Shown piece after piece: positions 25,342-34,012 of a stretch of 64,000 nt of DNA (position 1 is its first letter; the number at the start of each line of letters is the position of its first letter). The translations under genes were made by a program, and so were the position numbers. Location of the stretch: NCBI RefSeq assembly GCF_024436035.1, contig NZ_JANFNG010000019.1, positions 59,810 to 123,809 of the forward strand, in the 5' to 3' direction. The DNA is from Streptomyces humicola. GTDB taxonomy: Bacteria; Actinomycetota; Actinomycetes; Streptomycetales; Streptomycetaceae. The notes beneath the pieces are model-generated. The model had not been told where the DNA came from. It was given only the letters and a program-made list of their open reading frames with translations, and did no database searches.

Positions 25342-26484
25342 GTGGACTTCAGCTTCACCGAGGAGCAGCAGGCGGCAGCCGAGGCGGCGCGTGCGGTCTT
25401 CTCCTCCGTCGCACCGGACGCGGTGCCCAGCCCAGCGCTCACCGCGGGACCGGTCGCCGACGACTTCGACCGAGCGCTGTGGCGCCGACTCGCCGAAGCG
25501 GATCTGCTCTCCTTGCTGCTCGCGCCCGAGTACGGCGGGGACGGGCTCGACCCGATCGCCCTGTGCCTGGTGCTGCGCGAGGCGGGACGAGTGCTGGCCA
25601 GGGTGCCACTGCTGGAGACATCGGCCGCAGCACTCGCCGTGCAGAGGTACGGCGGTGAGGCGCTGCGCGCCCGGCTGCTCCCCGAGGTCGGGCGGGGCGG
25701 CACCGCCCTCACGGTCGCCACCAGCGGTCGCACCGGGCACGACCCGGCCGAACTCGCCGTCCGGGCACGCGAGGTCACGGGCGACGGGACGTGGCTGCTC
25801 GACGGCGTCCACACCGCCGTCCCCTGGGCGCTCCAGGCGGACCACACCCTCGTCCCCGCCCGCACCGACGACGACGGGCGCACCGTGATCGCCGTCGTCC
25901 CCCGCGACCACGACGGCGTCACCCCCGCCGAGCAGGTGTCCACCAACGGCGAGAGCTACGCCGAGCTCCGCCTCGACGGCGTGCGCGTCCCGGCGACGGA
26001 CATCATCACCGCGCCCGGCGCCTGGGAGTGGCTACGGGACCTGCTGGCCACCGGCACCTGCGCCCTCGCGCTCGGCCTCGCCGCCCAGGTCACCACGATG
26101 ACCAGCGCATACGCCTCGAAACGCGAGCAGTTCGGTCATCCGATCGCGACCTTCCAGGCAGTTGCCGTACAGGCCGCCGACCGCTACATCGACATGCTCG
26201 CGATGGAGGCCACGCTCTGGCAGGCCGCATGGCGGCTGACCACCGGCACGCCGGGCGCGTTGCCGGTCACCGGGGACGTCGCGGTCGCGAAGATCTGGGC
26301 CGCCGAGGGGGTGCGCCGCGTCGTCCAGACCGCACAGCACCTGCACGGCGGCTTCGGCGCGGACACCGACTACGCACTCCACCGCTACCACGCATGGGCC
26401 AAGCAGCTGGAGCTGGCGCTCGGCCCGGCGGCCGCGTACGAGGAGCAGCTCGGCGACCTGCTCGCCGCCCATCCGCTCGGTTAG
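25342..26484 (+). CDS. Acyl-CoA dehydrogenase family protein
   Basis: 380-residue FAD enzyme. GTG start with GGGAGGG eight bases upstream. The N-terminal helical domain (FTEEQQAAAEAARAVF), the central beta domain and the C-terminal helical domain are all present; SKREQFGHPIATFQAVA is the usual FAD-binding segment and LHGGFGADTDYALHRYH the C-terminal signature. The last motif resembles the heteromeric steroid side-chain dehydrogenases (FadE27/29-like) more than short-chain dehydrogenases; this is from memory. The usual catalytic Glu position is not obvious, so it may act with a partner subunit. A KstR-type operator precedes it. Confidence 0.9.
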   Translation: MDFSFTEEQQAAAEAARAVFSSVAPDAVPSPALTAGPVADDFDRALWRRLAEADLLSLLLAPEYGGDGLDPIALCLVLREAGRVLARVPLLETSAAALAVQRYGGEALRARLLPEVGRGGTALTVATSGRTGHDPAELAVRAREVTGDGTWLLDGVHTAVPWALQADHTLVPARTDDDGRTVIAVVPRDHDGVTPAEQVSTNGESYAELRLDGVRVPATDIITAPGAWEWLRDLLATGTCALALGLAAQVTTMTSAYASKREQFGHPIATFQAVAVQAADRYIDMLAMEATLWQAAWRLTTGTPGALPVTGDVAVAKIWAAEGVRRVVQTAQHLHGGFGADTDYALHRYHAWAKQLELALGPAAAYEEQLGDLLAAHPLG

Positions 26485-26530
26485 ACGCCTTTAGACAGTC
26501 TTTAGACCTTCGGGCGGGACCACGCCCGGA

Positions 26531-26863
26531 TCAGACCACGCCGGCCGGGCCGCCGTGCTCGCTCACCAGCGGGCGGCCCGCCGCCTCCCACGCGAGCATG
26601 CCGCCGTCGACGTTCACCGCGTCGACCCCCTGCGCGATCAGGTACTGAGCGACCTGCGCCGAGCGCCCGCCGACCCGGCAGACCACATGCACCGTTCGAC
26701 CAGCCGGCACCTCCGCGATACGGGCGACCACCTCGCCCATGGGGATGTGCACTGCTTCCTCGGCATGCCCGGCCGCCCACTCGTCGGGCTCCCGGACATC
26801 CAGCAGGTAGCCGTCGGACGGCACGGCGGCGGCATCCACCGTGGGCAGCTGGGCGAAGTGCAT
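26531..26863 (-). CDS. Single-domain rhodanese-like sulfurtransferase
   Basis: 110 residues, one rhodanese domain. LLDVREPDEWAAGH near the N-terminus and the active-site loop VCRVGGRSAQVA, with the catalytic Cys, are intact, so the protein should accept or transfer sulfane sulfur. ATG 26863. It is convergent with the acyl-CoA dehydrogenase. Its substrate is unknown. Confidence 0.9.
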   Translation of the reverse strand: MHFAQLPTVDAAAVPSDGYLLDVREPDEWAAGHAEEAVHIPMGEVVARIAEVPAGRTVHVVCRVGGRSAQVAQYLIAQGVDAVNVDGGMLAWEAAGRPLVSEHGGPAGVV

Positions 26864-26926
26864 GGGTCGGCCTTTCCGGTCAGCAGTACGTACCGGCTAC
26901 GTACCAGGCCAAGGATGCCAGCCCCG

Positions 26927-27745
26927 TCAGTCGGCGGCAGGGCGCAGCAGGCCCTCGAGGCGCCGTTCACGCTCGGCGACCTGCGCCAGCAGCTGCTCGG
27001 CGATCTCGTTGAGCAGCCCGTCCGGGTCCTCGGGCGCAAGCTTCAGCATCTGGCCGATGGCGCTCTGCTCCAGCTCGGCCGCGACCGCCGCCAGCGCCTC
27101 CTTGCGCTGGGCCAGCCACTCCAGGCGCCCATACAGCTCCTCGGCCTTGCTCGGCTGGGCCTCCTCGGCCGGCGGGCCCGCCTCCCACTCGGCGGCGAGC
27201 GCGCGCAGGCCCTCCTCGTCACCCTGCGCGTACGCCTCGTTGACGCGGGCTATGAACTCACCGCGGCGCTTCTGCTCCGCCTCCTCCTGCGCCAGGTCGG
27301 GGTGGACCTTGCGCACCAGCTCCCGGTAGAGGCGCCGGGCCTCCTCGCCGGGCCGGACGCGCCGCGGGGCGTCCGGATCCTCGGGCTGGTGGACGCCGTC
27401 GGGGCCGAGCAGCCCCTCGAAGAGCTCCTCGATGCCCGGCATGGGCATCACCAGGGCGCGCGCCTCCCAGGCGTACCGGATGTCCTCGCGGTCGCCGGTT
27501 TGTGCCGCGACCGCCTCCGCGATCAGCGCGTCCAGCTCGTCGAGGCGCGTGTACATGGGGCCGAGCCGCTGGTGGTGCAGGCGGGAGAAGTTCTCCACCT
27601 CGACCCGGAAGCTCTCCACCGCGATCTCGAACTCGATCAGCGCCTGCTCGGCGGCGCGCACCGCTCTCTCCAGGCGATCTTCCGCCGCCTGCTCCGCCGC
27701 CTGCCCCACCGTCTGCTCCGCCTGCCGGCCGTCCGGGTTCGTCAC
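26927..27745 (-). CDS. J-domain-like coiled-coil protein
   Basis: 272 residues from GTG 27745. A long N-terminal amphipathic helix (about 1-80) is followed by a J-like segment with the HPD motif in LYRELVRKVHPDLAQ and the following helix RGEFIARVNEAYAQGD. A C-terminal coiled coil (LEWLAQRKEALAAVAAELEQ) ends the protein. A J domain would recruit DnaK. This copy is embedded between coiled coils, unlike DnaJ/CbpA, so a scaffold role is possible. It is divergent from the phosphatase gene at 27885. Confidence 0.75.
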   Translation of the reverse strand: MTNPDGRQAEQTVGQAAEQAAEDRLERAVRAAEQALIEFEIAVESFRVEVENFSRLHHQRLGPMYTRLDELDALIAEAVAAQTGDREDIRYAWEARALVMPMPGIEELFEGLLGPDGVHQPEDPDAPRRVRPGEEARRLYRELVRKVHPDLAQEEAEQKRRGEFIARVNEAYAQGDEEGLRALAAEWEAGPPAEEAQPSKAEELYGRLEWLAQRKEALAAVAAELEQSAIGQMLKLAPEDPDGLLNEIAEQLLAQVAERERRLEGLLRPAAD

Positions 27746-27884
27746 CTGCCCAGCCTACGAGGCCGCGCCAGCCGACCGGCGGGTGACCGGAGGCGGTGAC
27801 ATCCGTTGCTCCGCCCGGGGCAATCTCCGTAATTTCCCGTACTCGTACGACGTTTCGTGCTTCCCTTGCCCCGGAGGGGCGACG

Positions 27885-30446
27885 TTGGACGAGATGACCG
27901 CGGTTCCGTCCGATCAGGCCGGCACCGACACCGATACCCGCACTGCACCGAGCGCAAGCATCGGCAACGGCGGGCGCACCGGCGCACCCGTCGCGGCGCT
28001 GCTGCGCCTCGCCGTGCTCACCGTCGACCCGGACGGCCGGATCTCGCACTGGAACCGGGGCGCGCAGGAGCTCTTCGGCCACACCTGGGAGACGGTTTTC
28101 GGCCACCGCGCCGCCGGGCTGCTGTCCACCGCCTCGGCCGATGGACGTCCCGGCGCCGGGCGCGACGCGCTCGATCTGCTCGACGACCTGACGCGGCCCG
28201 CCTGGGCCGGGTCGCTCGCGGTCACCGACCGGGACGGCGCGGTGCGCGAGGCCCTGTGGTGGTCGTACCGGATCGTCGAACCGGCCGGCCGCAGTCTGCT
28301 GGTGCTCGCAGCCGACGCCCAGCCGCTGCGCTCCGGCGCACTACGGCTCACGCTGGGTGACCGCATGGTGTCGTACGCCCCCGATGACCCGCGCGGTGGC
28401 GCCGTGCGGGTCACGGCCCGGCTCGCCGAGCCCACCGCCCACGGCGGCGAACCCTCCCGGCTCGGCACCGTGCTGCCCCGCGTCAGCCCGAGCCGGCTGG
28501 AGCGCATCGTGCGGCAGGTCGCGCCGCTCGGGAACCCTGCGCTCGAGGTCGACGGCTCGGTGCCGATCCCAGTGCTGCCGTACGAGGCGGCCGAGGCCGC
28601 GCGCTCCCCCTGCCTTCGGCGGGAGGTGCCCCCTGCCGCCGCACCCGCGGAGCTGCTGCCCGCGCCCCGCCATCGCAGCGGCGATGCGGTCCCGGCCTCC
28701 GCTCTCACGCCCGTTCCGCCGGACGCGTTCACCCCCGCCGCGCCGGGCCATCTCGTGGACCAGCAGCTCGCCCTGCTCCGCGAGACCGGCGCGCGCGTGG
28801 GGACCACCCTCGATCTGACCACCACCGCACGCGAGTTGTGCGACGTCGCCGTGCCGCGCTTCGCCGACTTCGCCACCGTCCTCGTCGTCGACCACGTCTT
28901 CTCCGACTCCGGGTATTCCGGCTACTCCGGGGCCTTCGAGTCCTTCGGCGCCTGCGAGGCGCCGGCACCGGGTGCCGGCCGTGCCGTCACCGTCCGCCAC
29001 GTCGCCAGCGCCGGCGGCCGTACCGGCGGCTGGGGAGCCGCGCAGCCCGAGGGCGAGGTGCTCTCCCTGCGCCTGAAGCAGTCCCCCGGTTTCGCCGGCC
29101 CGATGCTCCTCCCCGTCGTCGAAGCGGCCCTCGCCGCCGGCCTCGCCGAGGACCTCGGCGTGCCCGCGCTGGGCAGGCTGCTGCCGGGCCGTTCGGTGCT
29201 GCTCGTGCCGCTCACCGCCCGCGGCACGCTGCTCGGCCGCATGTGCTTCGTACGCCACCCGCAGCGCCGCCCGTTCAACGCCAGGGACATCGCCACCGCC
29301 ACCGAACTGGCCGCGCGCGGCGCCGTCCACCTCGACAACGCACGGCTGCACCGTCTCGAATCACGCGCCGCCGCCACGCTGCAGCGCAGCATGCTGCCCA
29401 CGTCGCCGCCGCGCATCCCTGGTGTGCGCATCGCCCACCACTACCGGCCCGGCGACCGCCAGGCGCAGGTGGGCGGCGACTGGTTCGACGCGATCCAACT
29501 CCCGGGCGGGCGCGTCGCGTTGATCGTCGGCGACGTGATGGGGCACGGGCTGCTCAGCGCCGCCGTGATGGGCCAGTTCCGCACCGCGGTGCAGACCATG
29601 GCCGCGCTCGACCTGCCGCCCGCCCAACTCCTGCGCCACCTGGACAACCTGGCTCAGCGCCTCGGCGCCGACCACCTCGCCACCTGCGTCTACGCCGTCT
29701 ATGACCCGATCCACCGCACCCTCACCCTCGCCAACGCGGGCCACATCCCGCCGGTGCTCGCCCGGCACGACGGCCGCAGCGAACTACTGCAGATCCCCAA
29801 GGGCGCGCCGATCGGCGTCGGCGGCGTGGCCTTCGAGACGGTGGAGGTCCCGGTTCCGGACGGCAGTTGGCTGGTGCTGTGCACCGACGGCCTCGTCGAG
29901 GTACGCGGGCAGGGCATAGACGCCGGACTCGCTGCGCTGTGCGCCAACGTCATCGAGCCGCAGCAGACCCCGGAGGACGTCTGCCAGCAGATCCTCGCGC
30001 GTGTGCACTCCGACGACCGCGGCGACGACGTGGCGCTGCTCGTCGCGCGCTTCGAGGGGATCTTGGCGTCGGACGTCGCGCAATGGCCGCTGGCCCTCGA
30101 CCCCTCCCAGGTGCGCGCCGCGCGCACGCTCACCCGCAAGCAGCTCGCCGCCTGGGGGATCAGCCAGCTCAGCGAGCTCACCGAGCTGCTCGTCAGCGAA
30201 CTGGTCACCAATGCGCTGCGGGTCGCGTCGCAAAGGGTCGAGCTGCGTCTGATGCGCGTCGGCAAGCTGCTCGTCGAGGTGAGCGACGACGACCACAACC
30301 TGCCGCAGCTGCGACGCGCCGACGCGGACGACGAGGACGGCCGCGGTCTGACACTGGTCAGCAATCTCTCGCTGCGCTGGGGGACGAGCAGGCAGGCCGT
30401 GGGCAAGGTGGTGTGGTTCGAGCTTCCGCTGCCGCACCACCCATGA
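27885..30446 (+). CDS. PAS-GAF-SpoIIE PP2C phosphatase with HATPase domain
   Basis: 853 residues from TTG 27885, which has GGAGGGG five bases upstream; ATG 27894 is an alternative. Domains in order: PAS-like (VLTVDPDGRISHWNRGAQEL), GAF (DLTTTARELCDVAVPRFADF ... HLDNARLHRLE), PP2C/SpoIIE phosphatase (QVGGDWFDAIQLPGGRVALI, GDVMGHG, CTDGLVEVRG), and a C-terminal RsbW-like ATPase (LSELTELLVSELVTNALR). It probably dephosphorylates an anti-anti-sigma factor while its ATPase domain phosphorylates or binds one, the usual role of these fusions. A 32-bp dispersed repeat is embedded in the frame at 28603-28634. Confidence 0.92.
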   Translation: MDEMTAVPSDQAGTDTDTRTAPSASIGNGGRTGAPVAALLRLAVLTVDPDGRISHWNRGAQELFGHTWETVFGHRAAGLLSTASADGRPGAGRDALDLLDDLTRPAWAGSLAVTDRDGAVREALWWSYRIVEPAGRSLLVLAADAQPLRSGALRLTLGDRMVSYAPDDPRGGAVRVTARLAEPTAHGGEPSRLGTVLPRVSPSRLERIVRQVAPLGNPALEVDGSVPIPVLPYEAAEAARSPCLRREVPPAAAPAELLPAPRHRSGDAVPASALTPVPPDAFTPAAPGHLVDQQLALLRETGARVGTTLDLTTTARELCDVAVPRFADFATVLVVDHVFSDSGYSGYSGAFESFGACEAPAPGAGRAVTVRHVASAGGRTGGWGAAQPEGEVLSLRLKQSPGFAGPMLLPVVEAALAAGLAEDLGVPALGRLLPGRSVLLVPLTARGTLLGRMCFVRHPQRRPFNARDIATATELAARGAVHLDNARLHRLESRAAATLQRSMLPTSPPRIPGVRIAHHYRPGDRQAQVGGDWFDAIQLPGGRVALIVGDVMGHGLLSAAVMGQFRTAVQTMAALDLPPAQLLRHLDNLAQRLGADHLATCVYAVYDPIHRTLTLANAGHIPPVLARHDGRSELLQIPKGAPIGVGGVAFETVEVPVPDGSWLVLCTDGLVEVRGQGIDAGLAALCANVIEPQQTPEDVCQQILARVHSDDRGDDVALLVARFEGILASDVAQWPLALDPSQVRAARTLTRKQLAAWGISQLSELTELLVSELVTNALRVASQRVELRLMRVGKLLVEVSDDDHNLPQLRRADADDEDGRGLTLVSNLSLRWGTSRQAVGKVVWFELPLPHHP
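28603..28634. repeat. Dispersed palindromic repeat, copy 1 (inside a gene)
   Basis: Almost the same sequence occurs inverted at 49342-49372; the two differ by one added and one changed base. The core CCTGCC-TTC-GGCGGG folds as a hairpin. Here it lies in the linker of the SpoIIE protein and is translated in frame as CLRREVP. Confidence 0.75.
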
Positions 30447-30470
30447 CGCCGCGCGGGCTCCTCCCGTATG

Positions 30471-30485
30471 GTTGCAAGTAGCAAC
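30471..30485. promoter_or_regulatory. Candidate MarR operator GTTGC-N5-GCAAC
   Basis: A perfect 5-bp-arm inverted repeat with 5-base spacing, ending 16 bp before the MarR start. This size and TTGC/GCAA type is common for MarR sites. Autoregulation is likely. Confidence 0.55.
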
Positions 30486-30501
30486 ATCCAAGGGAGACAC
30501 C

Positions 30502-31053
30502 ATGCCGACCCCGCGCCCCGCACACTCTCGGGACGAGTCCGTCGAGACGATCCAGCGCGAACTCACCGCGTTCGCGCGCCGCGCCCGTGCCACGGCCGCA
30601 CGCGTGCACCCGGAGCTGTCGCTGGTCTCCTTCACCCTGCTCGCGCACCTGCAGGAGCAGCAGGGGTGCCGGGCCACCGACCTCGCGGCGCACTACATGC
30701 TCGACAAGTCGACGGTCAGCCGCCAGGTCGCGGCCTTGGAGAAGCTCGGTTACGTCGAACGCCGCCCTGACCCGGACGACCAACGGGTACACGTGCTGCA
30801 CCCCACCGCCGCCGGGCACCAGGCGCTGGAGGCCGCACATACGCGCCGCCGCACGCTCCTCAAGGAGCGGCTCGCCGACTGGCCGGAGGAGGACCTCGCG
30901 CGGTTCGCCGACTATCTGGTGCGCTACACCGAGGCCTGGGGCACGACCCCGCTGCGCGGGCAGGCTGGCGCGTCCGGCATGTGTTCCTCGGCCCAGTCCG
31001 CGAGCGCGTCCATCGCGGGTCCCAGCGCCGCGCCCGCATCGGTGAGCCGGTAG
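30502..31053 (+). CDS. MarR-family regulator
   Basis: 183 residues from ATG 30502 (GGGAG six bases upstream). The winged helix is clear: CRATDLAAHYMLDKSTVSRQ, VAALEKLGYVERRPDPDDQR, VHVLHPTAAGHQALE. The core ends near residue 150 (LVRYTEAWG). The last 30 or so residues (after TPLRGQ) are encoded by DNA antisense to the HxlR gene and are low-complexity Ser/Ala, so the stop codon seems to have been lost and replaced downstream. The target is unknown; it may serve the azoreductase gene. Confidence 0.88.
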   Translation: MPTPRPAHSRDESVETIQRELTAFARRARATAARVHPELSLVSFTLLAHLQEQQGCRATDLAAHYMLDKSTVSRQVAALEKLGYVERRPDPDDQRVHVLHPTAAGHQALEAAHTRRRTLLKERLADWPEEDLARFADYLVRYTEAWGTTPLRGQAGASGMCSSAQSASASIAGPSAAPASVSR

Positions 31054-31304
31054 CAGACGCGCAGCGGCGGGCCCTCGTCCACCTCACGCACCACGAGCCC
31101 CGCGCTCGCCAACTCCGTCAACCGGTCGGAGAGCATGCGCTCGCTGATGCCGGGGATGGCGCGTCGCAGCTCTGCGAAGTGCGCGTGCGGACGGCCCATG
31201 AGCACCGCGAGGATCAGCCCCGTCCACCGTTTGCCGAGAAGCGCGAAGACGCGCGTGATGCCCTTGTCGACCGCGCTGCACGCGTCGTACCCGTCCGCCG
31301 TCAT
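30924..31304 (-). CDS. HxlR-family regulator
   Basis: 126 residues. ACSAVDKGITRVFALLGKRW is the typical N-terminus, followed by the winged helix (FAELRRAIPGISERMLSDRL, LASAGLVVREVDEGPPLRVC, YRLTDAGAAL). One Cys near the N-terminus (residue 9) fits the redox-sensing Cys of YodB/HypR-type members, which respond to quinones and control azoreductases. It is divergent from the azoreductase at 31408 and overlaps the 3' end of the MarR gene by 130 bp. Confidence 0.92.
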   Translation of the reverse strand: MTADGYDACSAVDKGITRVFALLGKRWTGLILAVLMGRPHAHFAELRRAIPGISERMLSDRLTELASAGLVVREVDEGPPLRVCYRLTDAGAALGPAMDALADWAEEHMPDAPACPRSGVVPQASV

Positions 31305-31369
31305 GGCATCAGCGTACTGCGCTTGTCACATCTGCTGCAAAAAAGTAAGGGAGTGTGGTATCTATAGGT

Positions 31370-31379
31370 CTCGTACGAG
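31370..31379. promoter_or_regulatory. Palindrome CTCGTACGAG between hxlR-type and azoreductase genes
   Basis: A perfect 10-bp palindrome 29 bp before the azoreductase start, in the shared divergent promoter. It is the best candidate operator for the HxlR protein. An AT-richer stretch (31340-31368) lies beside it. Confidence 0.4.
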
Positions 31380-31407
31380 TTTCAAGTTTCGAACCCGGAG
31401 GCACACC

Positions 31408-32058
31408 ATGGCCACGTTGCTGCACATCGACACCTCGCTCTTCCCCCAGGAGGCCTCGGCCTCGCGTGACGTCACCGCCACCTTCCGCCAGGAATGGGAG
31501 GCCCAGCACCCGAACGGGACGGTGATCTACCGCGACCTCGCCGCCGAGCCGCTGCCGCACCTGGACGCGGCCGGTGCCAGCGCCGCATTCGTCCCTGCGG
31601 CCGACCACACCCCGGACCAGGCGGCTGCCTTCGCGCTGCGCGAGACCCTTGCCCAGGAGATCGAGCAGGCCGACGCCATTCTCATCGGCGCCCCGATGTA
31701 CAACTTCACCATCCCGTCCACGCTGAAGGCATGGCTGGACCAGGTGATCATCGCCGGTCGCACGGCCGGCGAGACCCCCTCCGCCAAGGGCACCCCGACC
31801 GTCGTCGTCGCCAGCCGCGGCGGCTCCTACGCGCCCGGCACCCCCCGCGAGGGCTTCGAGTTCGTTCAGAACTACCTGGAGAAGCTCCTCGGCGACTTCC
31901 TCGGCCTCGACGTCCAGTTCATCGTGCCCGAGCTGACCATGGCCCGGTCCAACCCCGCCATGGCCGAACTGGTCGACAAGGCCGACGCCTCGCGCGCCAA
32001 GGCGCACGAGGACGCGGCCCAGACGGCGAAGACGCTCACCTCCCGTCTCGCGGCCTGA
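31408..32058 (+). CDS. azoR: FMN-dependent NADH azoreductase / quinone reductase
   Basis: 216 residues from ATG 31408 with GGAGG seven bases upstream. It has the flavodoxin-like fold of the AzoR family: LLHIDTSLFPQEASASR (FMN phosphate loop), APMYNFTIPSTLKAWLDQV and VASRGGSYAPGTPREGFEF are hallmark segments. It reduces quinones and azo bonds with NADH. The divergent HxlR repressor suggests induction by quinones or other electrophiles. A terminator hairpin follows at 32095. Confidence 0.93.
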   Translation: MATLLHIDTSLFPQEASASRDVTATFRQEWEAQHPNGTVIYRDLAAEPLPHLDAAGASAAFVPAADHTPDQAAAFALRETLAQEIEQADAILIGAPMYNFTIPSTLKAWLDQVIIAGRTAGETPSAKGTPTVVVASRGGSYAPGTPREGFEFVQNYLEKLLGDFLGLDVQFIVPELTMARSNPAMAELVDKADASRAKAHEDAAQTAKTLTSRLAA

Positions 32059-32094
32059 CCAGACCGGCCGGAACAGACCGGAACAGACCGGCGC

Positions 32095-32126
32095 AGGGGT
32101 GTGAGGAGTTGACTCCCCACACCCCT
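32095..32126 (+). terminator. Hairpin terminator after azoR
   Basis: AGGGGTGTG (32095-32103) pairs with CACACCCCT (32118-32126), and inner GGAG/CTCC extends the stem around a TTGA loop. Confidence 0.75.
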
Positions 32127-32246
32127 CAAACTTCCCATCAGACTTCCCAAAGATGGCATATGACGCATTCGTGAGGTACTACGGAGAGGGCGGCTCCCCC
32201 CACGGGACGCACGTACCGGGAGCCCGATCCGAGGGACCGAAGGGCA

Positions 32247-33983
32247 GTGGCGGCGGAGAACGAACGTGAAACGGAGTCCGGCTACCTGCCGCGGTTGCAG
32301 CTCGATGAGCTGCTCGAGGAGCTGCAGGTACGGATCGACGCGGCGCGCGGGACCCAGGACCGCGTCCACAGCCTCCTGGAAGCGGTGCTGTCCATCGGCC
32401 GCGAGCTGGACCTCCCGCAGGTGCTGCGCAGCATCGTCGAGGCCGCGGCCACCCTCGTCGACTGCCGGTACGGTGCGCTCGGGGTGATCGGCGAGGACCA
32501 GAAGCTGTCGGCGTTCGTGCCGATCGGCGTCACCGAGGAGCAGGAACGCGCCATCGGGCATCTGCCCGAGGGGTACGGACTGCTGGGCGAGCTGATCCGG
32601 CATCCCAAGCCGCTGCGGCTCCGGGAGCTGTCGGAGCACCCGTCCTCGTACGGCTTCCCCGCCGGCCATCCGCCGATGCACTCCTTCCTCGGGGTGCCCG
32701 TCCGGGTACGCGGCGAGGTGTTCGGCAACCTGTACATGGCGGAAAAGCGCGGTCAGCGGGAGTTCGACCCCGAGGACGAGTCGGTGCTGCAGACACTCGC
32801 GGTGGCCGCCGGAGTCGCCGTCGAGAACGCCCGGCTCTACCAGGAGGCCACGGACCGGCAACGCTGGCTCGCCGCCAACGCGGAGATCACCAGCCGCCTG
32901 CTCTCCGGGGTGGACGAGGAGCGTCTCGTCGAGCTGGTCATCGAGCATGCGCGGCGCATCCTCGCCTGCGACCTCGCCCTGCTCGCCATCCCGGTCGACG
33001 GATCGGACTCCATCAGGACCGCCGTGGCCACCGGGACCCACGCTTCGGTCCACCGCGATCTGGTGCTGCCGCGCGAGGGATCGTTCGCCGGTGCGGCCAT
33101 CGATGCCGGCAAGCCCGTCACCAGTGTCGACATCCAGGACGATCCGATGGTCAGCACCGGCCCGCCCTGGCGCTGGCAAGGACTCGGCCCCGCGGTCGCG
33201 GTGCCGATGAGCACGAGCGGCGATCCCCCTGTCGTGCGCGGGGTGCTGCTGCTGGCACGGGCGGCCGGCGGGCAGCCGTTCACCGAGAGCGAGACGACGC
33301 CCCTGCTCAACTTCGCCGGGCAGGTCGCGCTCGCAATGGAGCTCGCCGAGCGGCGCCGGGACGCGGAACAGGTGGCACTGCTCGAAGACCACGACCGCAT
33401 CGCCCGCGACCTGCACGACCTGGCGATCCAACGGCTCTTCGCCACCGGCATGACGCTGCAGAGCGCCATGCGGTTCGTCCAGCACCCGGAGGCGGCCGAA
33501 CGGATACTGCGCGCCGTGGACGACCTCGACGAGACCATCAAGATCATCCGGACCACGATCTTCGGGCTGCGCAGTCACGAGGCCGAACCGCGCCGCCGCG
33601 GCCTGCGGGTCCGTACCGCCCAGGCGATCGAGGACGCCGTCCCCGCCCTGGGGTTCACCCCGACCCTGCGCACCGAGGGGTTCGTCGACACCGACGTCCC
33701 GCCCGCGATCGCCGACGACGTGATCGCCGTGCTCGTCGAAGCGCTCTCCAACATCGCCCGGCACGCACGGGCAACCGCCGCCGACATCCGGCTCACGGTC
33801 AAGTCCGGCGAGGTGATCGTGTCCGTCACCGACAACGGCGTCGGCATCCCGGAGGGCGGCCGCCGCAGCGGCCTGGCCAACCTCGCCGCACGCGCGGGAA
33901 AACTCGGCGGCGAACTCGCCCTCGACACCCGGGCGCAGGGAGGCACCCGCCTGGCGTGGCGGGTGCCGCTGCCCGCCGTCTGA
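32247..33983 (+). CDS. DevS/DosS-like sensor histidine kinase with two GAF domains
   Basis: 578 residues from GTG 32247. A short helical N-terminus (LDELLEELQVRIDAARGTQD) precedes GAF1 (about 45-195; HPSSYGFPAGHPPMHSFLGV) and GAF2 (about 215-360). A HisKA_3 dimerisation helix follows, with the phosphorylated His at about 390 (IARDLHDLAIQRLFATGM), then an HATPase domain (VLVEALSNIARHARATA, TDNGVGIPEGG). Architecture and sequence match the actinobacterial DevS/DosT family, which bind haem in GAF1 to sense O2, NO or CO. No response regulator is adjacent. Two downstream genes belong to dormancy-regulon families. Confidence 0.9.
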   Translation: MAAENERETESGYLPRLQLDELLEELQVRIDAARGTQDRVHSLLEAVLSIGRELDLPQVLRSIVEAAATLVDCRYGALGVIGEDQKLSAFVPIGVTEEQERAIGHLPEGYGLLGELIRHPKPLRLRELSEHPSSYGFPAGHPPMHSFLGVPVRVRGEVFGNLYMAEKRGQREFDPEDESVLQTLAVAAGVAVENARLYQEATDRQRWLAANAEITSRLLSGVDEERLVELVIEHARRILACDLALLAIPVDGSDSIRTAVATGTHASVHRDLVLPREGSFAGAAIDAGKPVTSVDIQDDPMVSTGPPWRWQGLGPAVAVPMSTSGDPPVVRGVLLLARAAGGQPFTESETTPLLNFAGQVALAMELAERRRDAEQVALLEDHDRIARDLHDLAIQRLFATGMTLQSAMRFVQHPEAAERILRAVDDLDETIKIIRTTIFGLRSHEAEPRRRGLRVRTAQAIEDAVPALGFTPTLRTEGFVDTDVPPAIADDVIAVLVEALSNIARHARATAADIRLTVKSGEVIVSVTDNGVGIPEGGRRSGLANLAARAGKLGGELALDTRAQGGTRLAWRVPLPAV

Positions 33984-34012
33984 ACGGACCGGCCGAACGG
34001 GCTCCGAACCGG

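Noticed and set aside
32232..32246. GGGACCGAAGGGCA before the sensor kinase as a second DosR-like box
   Set aside because: The second half does not match GGCCC, and it overlaps the ribosome-binding region.
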